A stretch of DNA of 64,000 bases, from the NCBI GenBank assembly GCA_002964805.2, contig PUDQ02000001.1, positions 1,140,001 to 1,204,000 of the forward strand, read 5' to 3'. Origin of the DNA: Trametes villosa. Its lineage: Eukaryota > Basidiomycota > Agaricomycetes > Polyporales > Polyporaceae. The notes below the pieces were generated by a model, which saw nothing but the letters and a program-made list of their open reading frames with translations, was not told where the DNA came from and ran no database searches. This document shows, in pieces, positions 34,190 through 46,204 of this stretch (positions within the stretch are counted from its first letter, which is position 1; the number at the start of each line of letters is the position of its first letter). A program made the translations under genes and the position numbers.

Positions 34190-36472
34190 ATGGGCGTCGA
34201 AGACAAAGGACCCGTCGTTCACGAGGTCGTCTCCGCGGAGAAGCATCTGGACTATGATTCCGAGTCCCAGATTGGCCACCACACCGCGGGGGAGGGCTCC
34301 CTCAAGCGTCATCTCAAGAACAGGCATATTGCCATGATCAGGTACGTCGACCGTCGCGCCTCAGGGTCGCGTACATGCTCATCTCGTACTTTCTGCAGTA
34401 TCGGTGGTGTCATCGGTACCGGTCTGTTCTTGGGTACCGCAACCTCGCTGCAAAGCGCAGGTCCCATCGGTCTTCTACTTGGCTATGCGGCTGTCGGTAC
34501 TGTCTGCTACAGTGTCATGGTGCGTTCATGCGTCCGGGGAACTGGTGTTATCGTGCTCATGCAGCCTTCGCCAAATCTGCAGATATCCCTCGGAGAGATG
34601 GTTGCGTACCTCCCTCTCCCTGGCGGTCACATCAAGCTTGCAGAGCGCTTCGTAGACCCTGCGTTCTCATTCGTTATGGTAAGTCCCCATCACGGCGTGC
34701 TGCGGCCTCGCACAGATGGCTTACGCCCGCACTATTTTTGTAGGGCTGGAATTACTGTGCGTAGCACTCTTGGCGATGTGCCTGAGAGCTAAACTAACCG
34801 CGCGGGCTATGCAGGGTATAACTGGACCATCATCCTTCCCGCCGAACTCAGCGCTGCCGCCGTCCTAATCAACTACTGGAATCAATCGGTTAACAACGCG
34901 GTATGGATAACGATGTGCTTGGTCGTCGTCATCACCATCAACATGTTCGGTGCTGGAGTGTATGGAGAGTGCGAGTTCATCTTCGCGTACGTCCTAACTC
35001 CGCTTTGTATGGCCTCCGCCCGCCTAACACGTCCGATATAGCTCCATCAAGGTCATCACCATCACGGCCCTCATTATCCTTGGTATCGTCCTCGATCTGG
35101 GTGGCGGCCCCAACCACGACCGTATCGGCTTCCGTTACTGGAAGAACCCCGGTCCGTTCGTGCAGTTCGACGGCATCCCTGGCGCGAAGGGTCAGTTCCT
35201 CGGTTTCTTCAATGTCCTGACCCAGGCCGCCTTCTCCTTCATCGGCACGGAGATTGTTGCTGTACGTGCCCTGTTTACTGCGTAGCATCGCACGGTGCTG
35301 ACCCCACGGGGTATACAGATCGCAGCAGGCGAGGCGAAGAACCCGCGTCGCAACCTGCCCAAGGCGATCAAGCGCGTGTACATCCGTATCCTACTCTTCT
35401 ACATCGGCGGTGTCATCATCATCGGCCTCCTGGTTCCCTCGACCGACCCGAGCTTGGCCATCACGACTTCCAATGCTGGCAAGTCTCCGTTCGTCATCGC
35501 GATTAAGCATGCTGGCATTAGTGGCTTGCCATCCGTAAGTCATCCCATCCGCCCTGCGAGTTGCTCGTACTGACCTTGTGGTCTAGGTCATCAACGCTGC
35601 CCTCCTCACCTCTGCATGGTCTGCTGCGTCCAGCGACCTGTACACGAGCTCGCGTGCACTCTGTACGTTACTTTCTCTTTATTACTTACAACCCTCTCTG
35701 ACGTTGAAACCCTCGTAGACGGGCTCGCCATGGTCGGTAACGCACCCAAGATCTTCACGAAGGTCACGAAGAACGGTCTCCCCATCACCGCCCTCGGGAC
35801 GTGCGCCGCCTTCTCTGCTCTCGCGTACATGGGTATCTCGAGTGGATCCGGCAAGGTCTTCGGCTGGTTCGTCAACAGTGAGTCTCCGCTCTTCCTTTTG
35901 CCGAGACGCCACGGACAAGACGCTCACGCTCGGATCCTCAGTGACGTCCATCGCCGGTCTGATGACTTGGTTCGGCATCTGCGTGACGTACGTCCGCTTC
36001 TACAAGGGCTTCAAGCTGCAGGGCTACGACCGCAAGACGCTGCCGTACGCGCACTTCCTGCAGCCCTACGCAGCTTGGTATGCGATGTTCATGTGCCTCC
36101 TCATCTGCTTCGTAAGTCCAGCTCCCCGGACCCCACCGCGTATCGCACCGCTGACGCTACGCGCAGTTCTCCGGCTGGACAGTCTTCCTCAGGGACAAGT
36201 GGGCGACGGATACGTTCGTCACGAACTACCTCCCGCTCGCGCTCTTCCCCGTCCTGTACTTCGGTGCGAAGCTCTACTTCCGTCAACCGCTCGTGCGGCC
36301 CGAAGATATGGACTTCGTCACCGGCCTGAAGGAGATCGAGGCCGTCACCTACGACGAGCCCGAGCCGCGCAACTGGGTCGAGCGGTGTTGGCAGTGGCTG
36401 GTACGTCACCTCCCTCCCGCGACGCTCGCAAGGAGCCGTTCCCTGACGTTATGGCCTCCCCCGCAGATGTAA
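34190..36472 (+). CDS. Amino acid permease (fungal YAT/APC family)
   Basis: Plasma-membrane proton-coupled amino acid importer with 12 expected spans. Twelve exons assemble in phase from the ATG at 34190 (ACCATGG context) to a last exon of only six bases, ATG TAA, at 36467-36472. The cytosolic start HHTAGEGSLKRHLKNRHIAM leads into the family hallmark SIGGVIGTGLFLGTATSLQS. Then come GYAAVGTVCYSVM, ISLGEMVAYLPLPGGHIKLA, TIILPAELSAAAVLINYWNQ, FGAGVYGECEFIFASIKVIT, QAAFSFIGTEIVAIAAGEAK, NPRRNLPKAIKRVYIRILLF, INAALLTSAWSAASSDLYTS and MTSIAGLMTWFGICVTYVRF. The tail is ERCWQWLM. The E-x-V/A-x-I-A-A-G-E-A motif in the middle contributes to substrate binding in this family. The precise substrate cannot be told from sequence. 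It lies just right of the inverted-repeat element, which is therefore about 460 bases from its start codon. Confidence 0.93.
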
Positions 36473-39016
36473 AACGCCTCAGCGGTTCGCGAGGCATCAT
36501 CTTCTTGTCGTGTAATGCTTACGACCCTGTAATGCGCGCTACGCACGCCTCATGCGTCATCGCGAAGTATCCCCCCTTTGCTGCGGCGCCAGCTGCTATT
36601 GTATTGTAGATGTAGTACCCGGACTTGTATAATCGTTACGCCGGTCAGCAACGGATTTCCCTATCATGAACTTCCATACCGAGTGACTTCCTCACCCACA
36701 GGAGCGGAAGCTCGCGATAAGTGTTACTATTAGCCTTCTGCAGGCGGATCTGTTCTGCAGGGCGCCATCGATGCCGATTTCTGAATGGACGTTGGGGAAG
36801 TGTCACTGAATGTGCGGATGATAAGCGGAGGCGGCTGCATTTGGAATTGCAGGCGCATGTGTACGCGTACGCGAGCGCGCCACGGGAGGCCACGGGCCCT
36901 CGTGAGGACGTCGATGACGCTGCCGCGCTGCCTCGGATCGGTGGCGTTTCGTTCAGGGCTTCCAGGTGCAAGTCAAACCGCAAGCCTGGTCTGGCCAAGT
37001 CGCGTCCGTCGCTATGCCGGTGAGCACGCACTCAAACTGTGTTTCATGCGCTTGCTTGCAATCAAGCCTCCGCTCACTGTTTGCTGGGTGTAGATGAGAG
37101 TGCCGGTACCTCAAGTTTAACAGCAAAACACGGTTGACGTACCGCGCCACAGAAAGCCGGTGATCATAGGAACATCGAGAGCAGGCCTCCGACTGGGCTA
37201 CAGCCGATCGGAGCGTCGATGCCTGAAAACCACTCGCGAGACACCAAGACGATCACATGAACGGTGTCGATCGGGTTGCTCGCAGAGTTTGACGCAGTTA
37301 GACGCAGCTGACCTTCGAGGGCCGTCTCAGTCGTGCATGGCACACTGCATGCTACGCATCGACGCACCTATCGCTAATGCCCATGCGCACATTGGGCGAG
37401 CACGGGATAAGTGCCGGGCCGAAGGGGCTTGAGCCATCCACCAGTGCGTTCGCTCAGGCTGGTTCTCGCTGCGGCTGCCTAACTACGATGCTCAGATGAC
37501 GGTCTGCCACCTTCGTCTCTGACGGCAAGCGCAACCTCCGACGGGTGCCCACACAATTGTTGAGGTCTGCCGAGGACCGACGTCGGCGTGCGGCCCATGC
37601 TGGCGCTGCCCCGCGCGGCAGGCTCTTCGTGATCGGGGGATGTAGCCATGTCCGCAGGTCTGTCGCGTTGGCCGGGACGTGATGCATGTTCATGTTGCGC
37701 TTGTTGCCTCCGAACTGCCGGGCTTCGAATGTCTGGGGGTGGCCCGTGGGGGAGCATCGCGCCGGCTGCGATCTCCCCGAGACCTTTCATGGATCGATTC
37801 CAGCTGAAAGAGACCTCGACAGTTCGTAGCGAGCTGAACCTTAGGCCGCAGGACCCGAGGATCACTAGCGGGGATGTCGGCGGGCGATCAGCAGTGCTCG
37901 GCGAGTCTCATACGGCCTACAAATGCGTCATCGGCGCGTACAGCTGAGGATGCAATGTTTCAAACAGGCGTAAGTGAAGTGTCGCAGAAGTGCACCGAGC
38001 AACACCTTCCGAGCCTTCTCCGTGATGGACCATGGCGACCGCCGATTGAGGAGACCTGACTGTGGCATTGACTGATTATCATGATGCGCCCTCCTGATGC
38101 ATACAGTCGGCGACTGCGAACGACAGAGAAGAGTGGCGAGTGCTCTTCGCGAAGTATCCCTGGAGCTCATGTCATTGTCAGAGCGGGGCAACAGACATCG
38201 GTCGGTGGACCGCCAAGCGGGACCGTCTGACCTGTGCGCCCGAGCTCTATTTCTGCGCCTACTGTGCAAATTTCATTGAAGAGCGCAGCTATGCTTGGAC
38301 ACCGTGGTCGTCCTATCACCGGGATGGGCTGATGTCCAGCTCTGCGCCTGCGCGCGATGTCGGGCGCGCGAGTACGATGTTGCGTCCGCAGCGCCCCCGC
38401 AGCACGCTCGGGCGTCGGGCGATCGTGCAGGCCATGGTGGGCGACGACGAGCGGTTGCGACTGCCGGACGTTCGACGGAGGGTTCCGTGCAATTGGGGGC
38501 AAAATCCTTTCCCTCAGTGGCTGCCCAAATCGTAGCGTTACATCCTGACATGAGGCGACGACTCGCTTGTGCTGATGGCGGGCCCATGAACTTGATGGTG
38601 ATTGGCCCGTGCGGCCTCTCGTACCGTGTTGCTCACTGGCTGGTAATCATCGTGATGGCGAGGACCAGGTGGACTGTTGTGGTACTTACAAGACTAGTAG
38701 CTGGATGTAGGAGGAAAGCAAGTCGAGTAAAGGAGCTGCTTGTGATCGTCGGTTACGGGTCTTTAATTTAGTAAGGGGAGCTGTAGGCTGTACCGAGTCT
38801 GATACAGATCATTCCGAACAGATGGATGATCTGGCGGGGGGAAGCTGGGCATGGGAGCCTCATGGGATCGAGGGCGGTTGTGGTAACTACTGTTCGCGAC
38901 GGCAACCCTGAGCTGGAGACGACCGCACCTGCTGGAGTTCGGCCTGTTCCTCTTCCATCTGTACATCTCTTTGGACGTTTATCACGACCCCGACGACAGA
39001 CAGCACGGCGCGCCGA
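36473..39016. other. 2.5 kb with no recognisable gene
   Basis: Examined in all frames. Open frames of 60 to 158 codons are scattered and overlap on both strands, with no ATG-started, splice-consistent model, no repeats longer than about 15 bases noticed by eye and no protein-like pattern. It could hold eroded transposon sequence, noncoding transcription, or the promoter of the RhoGEF gene. Confidence 0.4.
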
Positions 39017-42000
39017 ATGTCCAGTTTTGAAACGGACGATGACCTGTACTCGTCATACACCGACCGGGGCCTGGGCGAGGAGAACGAGGACGTGGACAGC
39101 CCGGTGCTAGGCTTGTGGGCGGACGAGGAGGAGAAGCACGCGCAGCGACGCAAGTCTGGTGAGTGTGCATTCGCGAGCTGGGGAATGATTCAATTGGGCG
39201 GGGTGCTGGGCGGGAGAGGGCCCCGCCGCAAAATGCGCCCAGGCGGAGAAGTCTGCGAAGGCTGGCCTGTCCCGGTTACCGCACAGCTCACTCTCGTCCA
39301 CGCCCACCATTCCTTCCTCCCGTCCGTCTCTACCCCTCTCCTCCCCATCCCGCTCCCCCACCATTACCCCCCCTGCTCGCTCTCTCCCCGCGGGCTACCC
39401 ACGGTCTTTTCTGGCCTTCCGAACCGCCGTGTTTCGCAGCCGCTGATTTAGACTCCCGCTTTGCAGAGCTCGCCTTGTACCACTTCTCTGCGCTTTCCCC
39501 CTCCTCCCCCTTTTCTCCTACCTCCGACAGGTCTGCAATGCTCAGCAGACCCCGCGCGCCAACCCCGTCGACAGTATCTGCCGCCCAAGACGACTGGAAC
39601 TCCGACTACGACCCACAGTCCCCTGGCGTATCTCCGTCTAGCGGTTACGTCGTAAACACCCCTCCCTCTATGCTTACTCCTCCTCCCGTCATCTCCTCCC
39701 AGTCCCTCTCTGCGCTGGGCTACACTGCATTTAGCAGCATCAACAACAACGACGAGGACGGTGCTCTCTCAGACTCTGGTTATTCCCAGTCGTCTCACCC
39801 CTCCACATCAACCACAACCCTCCCCGACCCCTCGCAATTCCCGGACCCCTACCCATATAGACCCTCTCGTTGGCATCTCGGCTCAGCCACCCCCGCACTC
39901 TCCTCAGCAGACTCGTCTTCGGCTTCTACGCGTTCGTCCGCATATACAGGATCCGCGAAGTCAGGCGACTACGGGCACGTGCACGTTGCGCTTGGTGGCG
40001 AAGACGAGGCAGGGCGTGTTGTTGGAGTGGGTATCACGACCGACGACATCGTGCAGCTCAAGACGCAGGAGTCCGGCGCGTCCTCATCCGCGTCGCAAGG
40101 GCGGACACCGATCGATCAAGCTCGGTGGTCAGATTACTACGCGAACGGCATGCGCTCCCGATCTGCGTCGCTCGCGAAGTCGACGACGGAAGCCACACCA
40201 GACAAGCCCCTCCCCGCGTTGCGGGCCACACCGAGCTTTGACATGGGGTGGCAACGGCCGGACGAGCGAGACGAAGCGGGCATTGGTAGCGAGGACGATT
40301 TGGACGATGACCCGTCCTTCGATGACGACGAGGAAGTCGACGACGAAGACGCGGCCGACGAACCCACGAGCGCTGCGCTCATGGCCGAAGAAGGTCGGGG
40401 CGTTATCGTAAGGGGGGAAGACACGCCTGTCGTGCGTCTTCAGGTGCATCCAGGTACGCACTTTTTCTGAGCGCCCCCGCATGAACACCGATATTGACCG
40501 GGGATGTCAATCGCGCAGACACCACTCACCTGCTGATTGGGTCTTCGAGCACCCCAAACGCCGTGCCATCGTTCCTGGCCAACACTCTTCCCCAAATCAG
40601 CTCCTCGTTGCTCGCGCTCGACATCTCTGCGAATTTCCTCGGCGCCTTGCCACCATCTCTTTCGGCATGTGTCAATCTGGAGGAGCTGAACATTGCATAC
40701 AACCCGCTACGCGCCCTACCCACCTTCCTGTCCACGCTGACAAACCTCCGAGTTCTCATCGTAGACTCCACTGGCATCAGCACCCTTCCGGAATCGCTCG
40801 CTTCTCTCGAGGGACTTCACACGCTTAGCATCCGGAGGAACAAGATGCACTCTTTGCCCAGCTGGCTGTGCGAGCTGACAGCGTTGGAGACGCTACTTGT
40901 GGAGGGCAACCCGTTCCAAGGTCCCTGGAAGGCCCTCATGGAACCGCTGCTTTCCCGTTCGCCACTTTCCCCTGGAATGCCGCCTTCCACCCCGATGTTC
41001 CCGTTGCACTCCGCCAGCATCCGGAGTACCACGACGGCAACCACGGACGACGGCGACACAGAACCACTCTCACCTCCGATCGACCAGGGTAGCCACGAAG
41101 AGGAGGACCTTACCGTCACCTCACCTCGTGCGCCTCACCTTGCGCGGTCAATCACTGCGCCCTCCCCCGGCTCTGTCGGCCAGCTCCCTTCTCCCGGCCT
41201 TTCGCGTACGCGGACGACGCCCAACCGCGCATATTACGACAAAAGCCGCACCAGCAGCAAGGGGCCTAAGTCGATGTTCAGCGAGGCCGGGCCATCAGAT
41301 TTCTCTAAGCCCGCAGCGCAGCCGGAGAAGGAAGTGCGCAGGATGAAGAGCGCTGGGGAGCTACGCCGGAACGGCGGCACCCCACGTATTCCCTCGGCAT
41401 CCGCGTCGTCGTCCCCCCAGCGCGGCGCACTCAGCGAATACGTGGGATCGGCATCCGCGTCCAGCTCGAACCTACTTAGCATGGGTAGTGCGGCTCAGGA
41501 TAGCCAATCCGTGCCTAGGAGGTTCGCCAGCTTGGGCCCGGCATCGGGGGCCATGTCCCCTACCACGAGCAGTCGGTCAAGGCGCACGGTGGACAGCAGC
41601 ATCTGGGACAGTCCGACGGAAGAGGAAACACTCCCCGAGCCCGTTCCACCTCTGCCGAACAAGGTCATATTCCCACAAGAGGGTGCCTACCCCATGGACC
41701 ATGCGCTCCCGCCGCGACCTCGCACGAAGGAGGACAAAGACAAGAGCAGTCGCTGGGGCTTCCTTAAGAAGATGTCGATGGGGAAGATGCGCACTGACTC
41801 GCCTCAACCCCCTCCCTCGCGGAGCTCTCTGCACCAATCGCAGGTGCCACAGCAGCATTCTCCGCACCCTTCGCGCCCTCCGCCGCCAAGGCAGATGGCT
41901 TCCGTCCCCCTCCTAGACGTGCGCATCTCGACGACCGGGACCCTCCTGCAGCAACACGAACCTGCGGATGAGCTGCCCAACGTGCCAAGCCTGTCGCGCA

Positions 42001-44326
42001 AACACTCGCACGACCTTCTCAAGATGACGGCCTCGCCGCTCGATCAGCTCAAGAAGATGTCCAACGAGGCGCTGAAGCAGCAGTCTCCACCGAACTCGTC
42101 CAGCAACTTGCTCGTCCCTCCCGTCCCGCAAGCCACATCACGCTCGAATAAGCGCAGGAGCTTCCTCCCCATCGACGTCTCACCTATCCCCATTCCGGCC
42201 GCTTCGCAGTTCGTTCCCGGCATCACCGCCACGAACAGCAGCGAAGAGCTGGAGGAGCCGATCCCGCCAGTGCCGAGCCCGGTGCAGCGCAGCCCGGTGC
42301 AGCCGGAGAACTCGTACGAGGAAGCGCAGCGGCGCGAGGAGGAGCGGGCGAGAGAGGCACGGATCCGTGCGCTGCGCTCCGTTATGTCCTATCTCAGGGA
42401 TATGCACGACCTTACTCGGTCGCAGACTCAGACACTGTCCTTGTATGGGCTCGCGTCGTTGGACTCGCAGTCGCCTGGCACCCGCTCTCGTCGCCCTACC
42501 ATGGTAGACAACGGCCGTCTCGCGTCTGAGGGCTCTGTCCCGTCGATCATGTCTGCTGGCTCCTCGTCTAGACCCGAGTCTGTCAACCTGCGGTCGACTG
42601 AGGGACGCACCGGTGTTCGTACCGGAAGCACGACGACGAACAGCGTTGCTACCACGGACAGCACGGGCTCCGGTGGCGGGGAGGAGAAGAAGTACAAGGA
42701 CGACAAGGCGAAGCGGTCCAGGATTATCCGGGAGATCGTCGAGTGCGTTCTGTCATATATACCCTGCCGATGGGATGCTCATCTTTGCTTGCGAACAGGA
42801 CGGAACGTACGTACGTCAAGGGTCTTCAGGAGCTCGTCGATATCTATATCCGGCCTGCGGCCGCTCCCATCCCCGGCCTCAGCGGCGTCCAGAACAAGGA
42901 CACTATCGTGCCCGCCCAGGAGCGCAAGATTGTCTTCAGCGGGTTGGAGTCGCTGTTCTCCTTCCACCGGGAGAGCTTCCTGCCCGCGCTTGAGCGGGCA
43001 TCTGCGCCTCTTCTGGCGCCGACTACGGCGGGCGACCTTGACGGACAGCTGTCCCTGTACGTGGCGCGGGACGTAGCGAATATGTTCGTCTCGCATGCTG
43101 CGTTCATGAAGATGTACTCGACCTACATCAAGTAAGTCCGCCATGTCTTCGCCGCCACTGCCTTGTCTAACCTGCTCTATAGCAACTTCGACAACTCCGT
43201 GCAGCGTATCAAGATGTGGACAGCTGATAAACCGGGCGCTGCTACGCCTGCGCAGACGCTGTCACCCTCGACGAGCAGCGCGCAGCTGGTGGGCTTGGGT
43301 TTGGCTATGTCGGCGGGCCTTGGCAATGCCGGTGCAGCGGATGGCGCGCCCTCTGGGAACAACACGGTCGCTCTCACATCGAGCCAGCGGAAACGCATCA
43401 AGCAATACCTGAAGCGTTGCAGAATGAATCCCAGGCATTCGCAACTCAACCTGGAAGGCTACCTGCTGTTGCCCGTCCAGCGCATTCCTCGATACCGTCT
43501 TTTGGTGAGTACGCAGCAGGCCCTCTAACGTGCTATGTACTCACCGTTCCTTCGCAGCTTGAGGAGCTCACCCGTGCCAGTCCTCCACTGTACGCGTACA
43601 TGGACGATCCCATCGATCGCGCACTCCAGGAGATATCCTCGGTCGCGACGAACATGAACGAAGGCAAGCGGGAGTCCGAGTCGCGTCGCAGGCTCGTGCA
43701 ATGGCAGGCGAGGATACGGGGCAAGTTCCCCAGCCCCCTCGTACAGCCGCACCGGTAAGCATATATACGCCCGCTCGATTAGAATTCGGCTTGACATCGC
43801 CTCCACAGTCGCCTCATCATGGACGGGCCGCTGCAGCTGACGCGTGTCGTCCGGAAAGCAACGGTGGCGTTCGAGGTGATCGACGCGCAAGGCGATGCGT
43901 CCTCGATCGAGGTCGAGTGTCTGTCGCCCGAGTTGACTCCCAGGTCGCTCATCGGCATTCTGTGCAACGACCTGCTGGTGCTCTGCCGGGACCCCTCCGA
44001 AGGGCAGGACCCGAACTGCCATGTTGACCTTTGGGCTGTGCTGCGCATGCAGACTCTTCCACAGCCAGCCAGTATCGTGCACGGCAACAGTGAGTGTCAT
44101 TCGGATGTTCGCCGCTACATTCGCCGGTCTGACATGATGGTGCAGCTCTCCGTTTGGTTGACAACAAGGCGATACTCTACTTCGACGCCCCGTCAACATC
44201 GGACGCCTTGACGTGGTACAGGGGTAAGCACTACACATACGTCGTATGTTGTGCCACCGTTCTCACTAACCGCTTTCGTGTGCAGCGATCAATCTCAACA
44301 TACCTTCGTCTGGCCTGAAAAGCTAA
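39017..44326 (+). CDS. Leucine-rich-repeat Rho guanine-nucleotide exchange factor (LRR-DH-PH)
   Basis: Activator of Rho-type GTPases in polarity and wall signalling. Nine exons join in phase: 39017-39158, 39440-40453, 40519-42742, 42799-43131, 43183-43504, 43558-43754, 43809-44089, 44146-44223 and 44286-44326 (1543 residues). Residues 1-385 are acidic and disordered. An LRR block spans roughly 395-505: LLALDISANFLGALPPSLSA, NLEELNIAYNPLRALPTFLS, LRVLIVDSTGISTLPESLAS, LHTLSIRRNKMHSLPSWLCE. A Ser/Pro-rich linker follows. The DH domain begins near residue 1120 (RIIREIVETERTYVKGLQEL) and holds FVSHAAFMKMYSTYINNFDN and LEGYLLLPVQRIPRYRLLLE, its most conserved helix. The PH domain begins about 1410 (RLIMDGPLQL, ILCNDLLVLCRD, LRLVDNKAILYFDAP). 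The first intron is long (281 bases) and CT-rich. Confidence 0.9.
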
Positions 44327-44901
44327 TCTCGCTCCTCGCCGCTAACCAAGTGATCCTGTCTTATTACGTTCGATCTACACTCCCATGCCCTGCTCTTACG
44401 CACCATGCGCACGCTCCTTCTACTGTATCTCTCGCCGCCCGCTCCGTTGCAGACCTGTGTTCCTACCGGCCGTTCGCTCCTTACTCTCTCTCATCTGCAT
44501 ATCATGGGTTGTCACTGCATCTTTTTATTTTAGACTGGTTGTACTTACCTGCCGGCTCTGTCGATAATCCATCTGCTCATGCCTCAATCTTTCAATGGGT
44601 GCCAAATATGCTCTCGAGCGTGCTCATAGACTGAGATCAGAGTGAGGAACCATCGCACCTCCGCAGTCACCCATAGGCGCTTAGATCCGGCTGCACGTGG
44701 AGGGCAATTTTATCAGATAAGCAGAGCGGGCGAATGACGCATCGAGTCGGCGCGCGGGAGTCGCCCAAGTTCTCCTCCGACTCGACCCAACGGCCGTGCG
44801 AGTTCGCCGACCACCCACCTCTGCCCGCATCCCCCACAGGCCGTTGCGCCTCCCTTCTCTCCTCTACCGCCGCCCCAGCTGTGTCCGGCCACACCGTCAA
44901 A
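44327..44901. other. 3' region of the RhoGEF gene and promoter of the carrier gene
   Basis: The left part is T-rich (44500-44560 includes TTTTTATTTTAG), fitting a terminator. In the right part (44734 onward) a frame is open into the carrier gene. Confidence 0.4.
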
Positions 44902-46093
44902 ATGCAGGAATTCGAGGCGAAGCTCATTGCAGCCGCCACGGGCTCGACCGTCACTGCCTTAACCAGTAAGCTATCACGCACATTCGCCATCTCGCGTAAC
45001 GATGCTGAATGCGACCCAGTGACTCCCTTTGACGTCGTAAAAACGCGCCTCCAGACACAACCGCCCGCCCAGCAGCGCCCGCTCTTCCCCAACCCCCCGC
45101 CAAACACATGTTGTCAGCCCACTGCGACCTCGTGCGTGCGGAACATGTCCTCGCTGGTTAGGACGGTCGAGGGCGAGGTCGTGTGCGTCTGGGACCACGG
45201 CGTGTACCGGACAGAGCGGGTGAACGGCTTTTTCGACGCCATCCGCCATGTATGGCGAGCGGAGGGCGTACCGGGCCTGTGGAAGGGCGCAGGGACGTCG
45301 CTGTGAGTAACCGGTCTACTGCGGCAAATTCTCAGGGAGGTTGCTAATCCCACCGCTGCAGACTCATCGGCGTCCCTTCGTCGACCTGCTACATGCTCAC
45401 TTACGACCACCTGCTGAACGTCGTCCTACCACCACTCCTCCCCCAACCCCTGGTGCCTCTATCCGCCGGTATCGTCGCACGAACTACTATCACGTCTCTC
45501 ATGTCACCTCTGGAACTCGTCCGAACAAACCTCCAATCAACACCGCCCTCTCCCGAGCACCCACATACGCTCCGCTCCGTCCTGGTATCCGTACGAGACT
45601 TGGGACGGTCTCGCGGCTGGCACTGCCTATGGCGCGGCTTGGGGCCCACGCTCTGGCGAGACGTACCGTTCAGTGGCCTCTACTGGGCAGGCTACGAGTC
45701 ATGCAAGCACACCTTCGAAGCGCGGGGACATCAGGGTGCCGGGGTTGCGTTTGCGAGCGGCGCGATCAGCGGTACCACCGCCGCGCTGCTGACCTCGCCT
45801 TTTGACGTCCTCAAGACGCGGAGACAGGCCATGCTGATGTCAGCAACGAGCAAGACCACCTCGTCAATACCCTTGCTTCTGGAGATAGTCCGGACAGAAG
45901 GGATCTCGACGCTGTACGCCGGCATCGTGCCCCGCATTACGAAGATCGCGCCGGCGTGTGGTATTATGATTGCTTGCTTCGAGGTGCGTGGCTTGGCTTT
46001 CCTTTTAGACAAGCGTTCGTCTGACAACGATTGCAGGGTGTTGGACGACGGTTGATGAGGCCAGACAGTAGACATATAGACGACTCACGATAA
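44902..46093 (+). CDS. MTM1: Mitochondrial carrier of the MTM1/SLC25A39 type
   Basis: Inner-membrane carrier; yeast MTM1 affects manganese loading of mitochondrial superoxide dismutase, and SLC25A39 handles mitochondrial glutathione. Four exons, 44902-44965, 45020-45302, 45362-45983 and 46037-46093, join in phase (341 residues). All three carrier signatures are present: MTPFDVVKTRLQTQ, MSPLELVRTNLQST and TSPFDVLKTRRQAM, each followed by its gate motif (AEGVPGLWKGAG, RGWHCLWRGLGPTLWRDVPF, EGISTLYAGIVPRITKIAP). A long loop after the first signature with a Cys-rich segment (CCQPTATSCVRNM) and VPSSTCYMLTYDHLL are typical of the MTM1 branch. The start at 44902 is chosen because MQEFEAKLIAAATGS opens the first helix. 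An in-frame Met at 44734 would add 56 residues. Confidence 0.85.
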
Positions 46094-46204
46094 TTCCGTA
46101 CGATACCTGCACACTACATTCGTAGATCCATCTATTACCCGGGGAAACAATACAGCGACTGTAATATCACAATCCCAACCGTCCGAACAAGCACGACGCA
46201 CCCG

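Noticed and set aside
34190..36472. Whether the inverted-repeat element carries the permease promoter
   Set aside because: The TATA box (34095-34102) lies outside the element by about 380 bases, so the core promoter is independent; only a distal effect remains possible.
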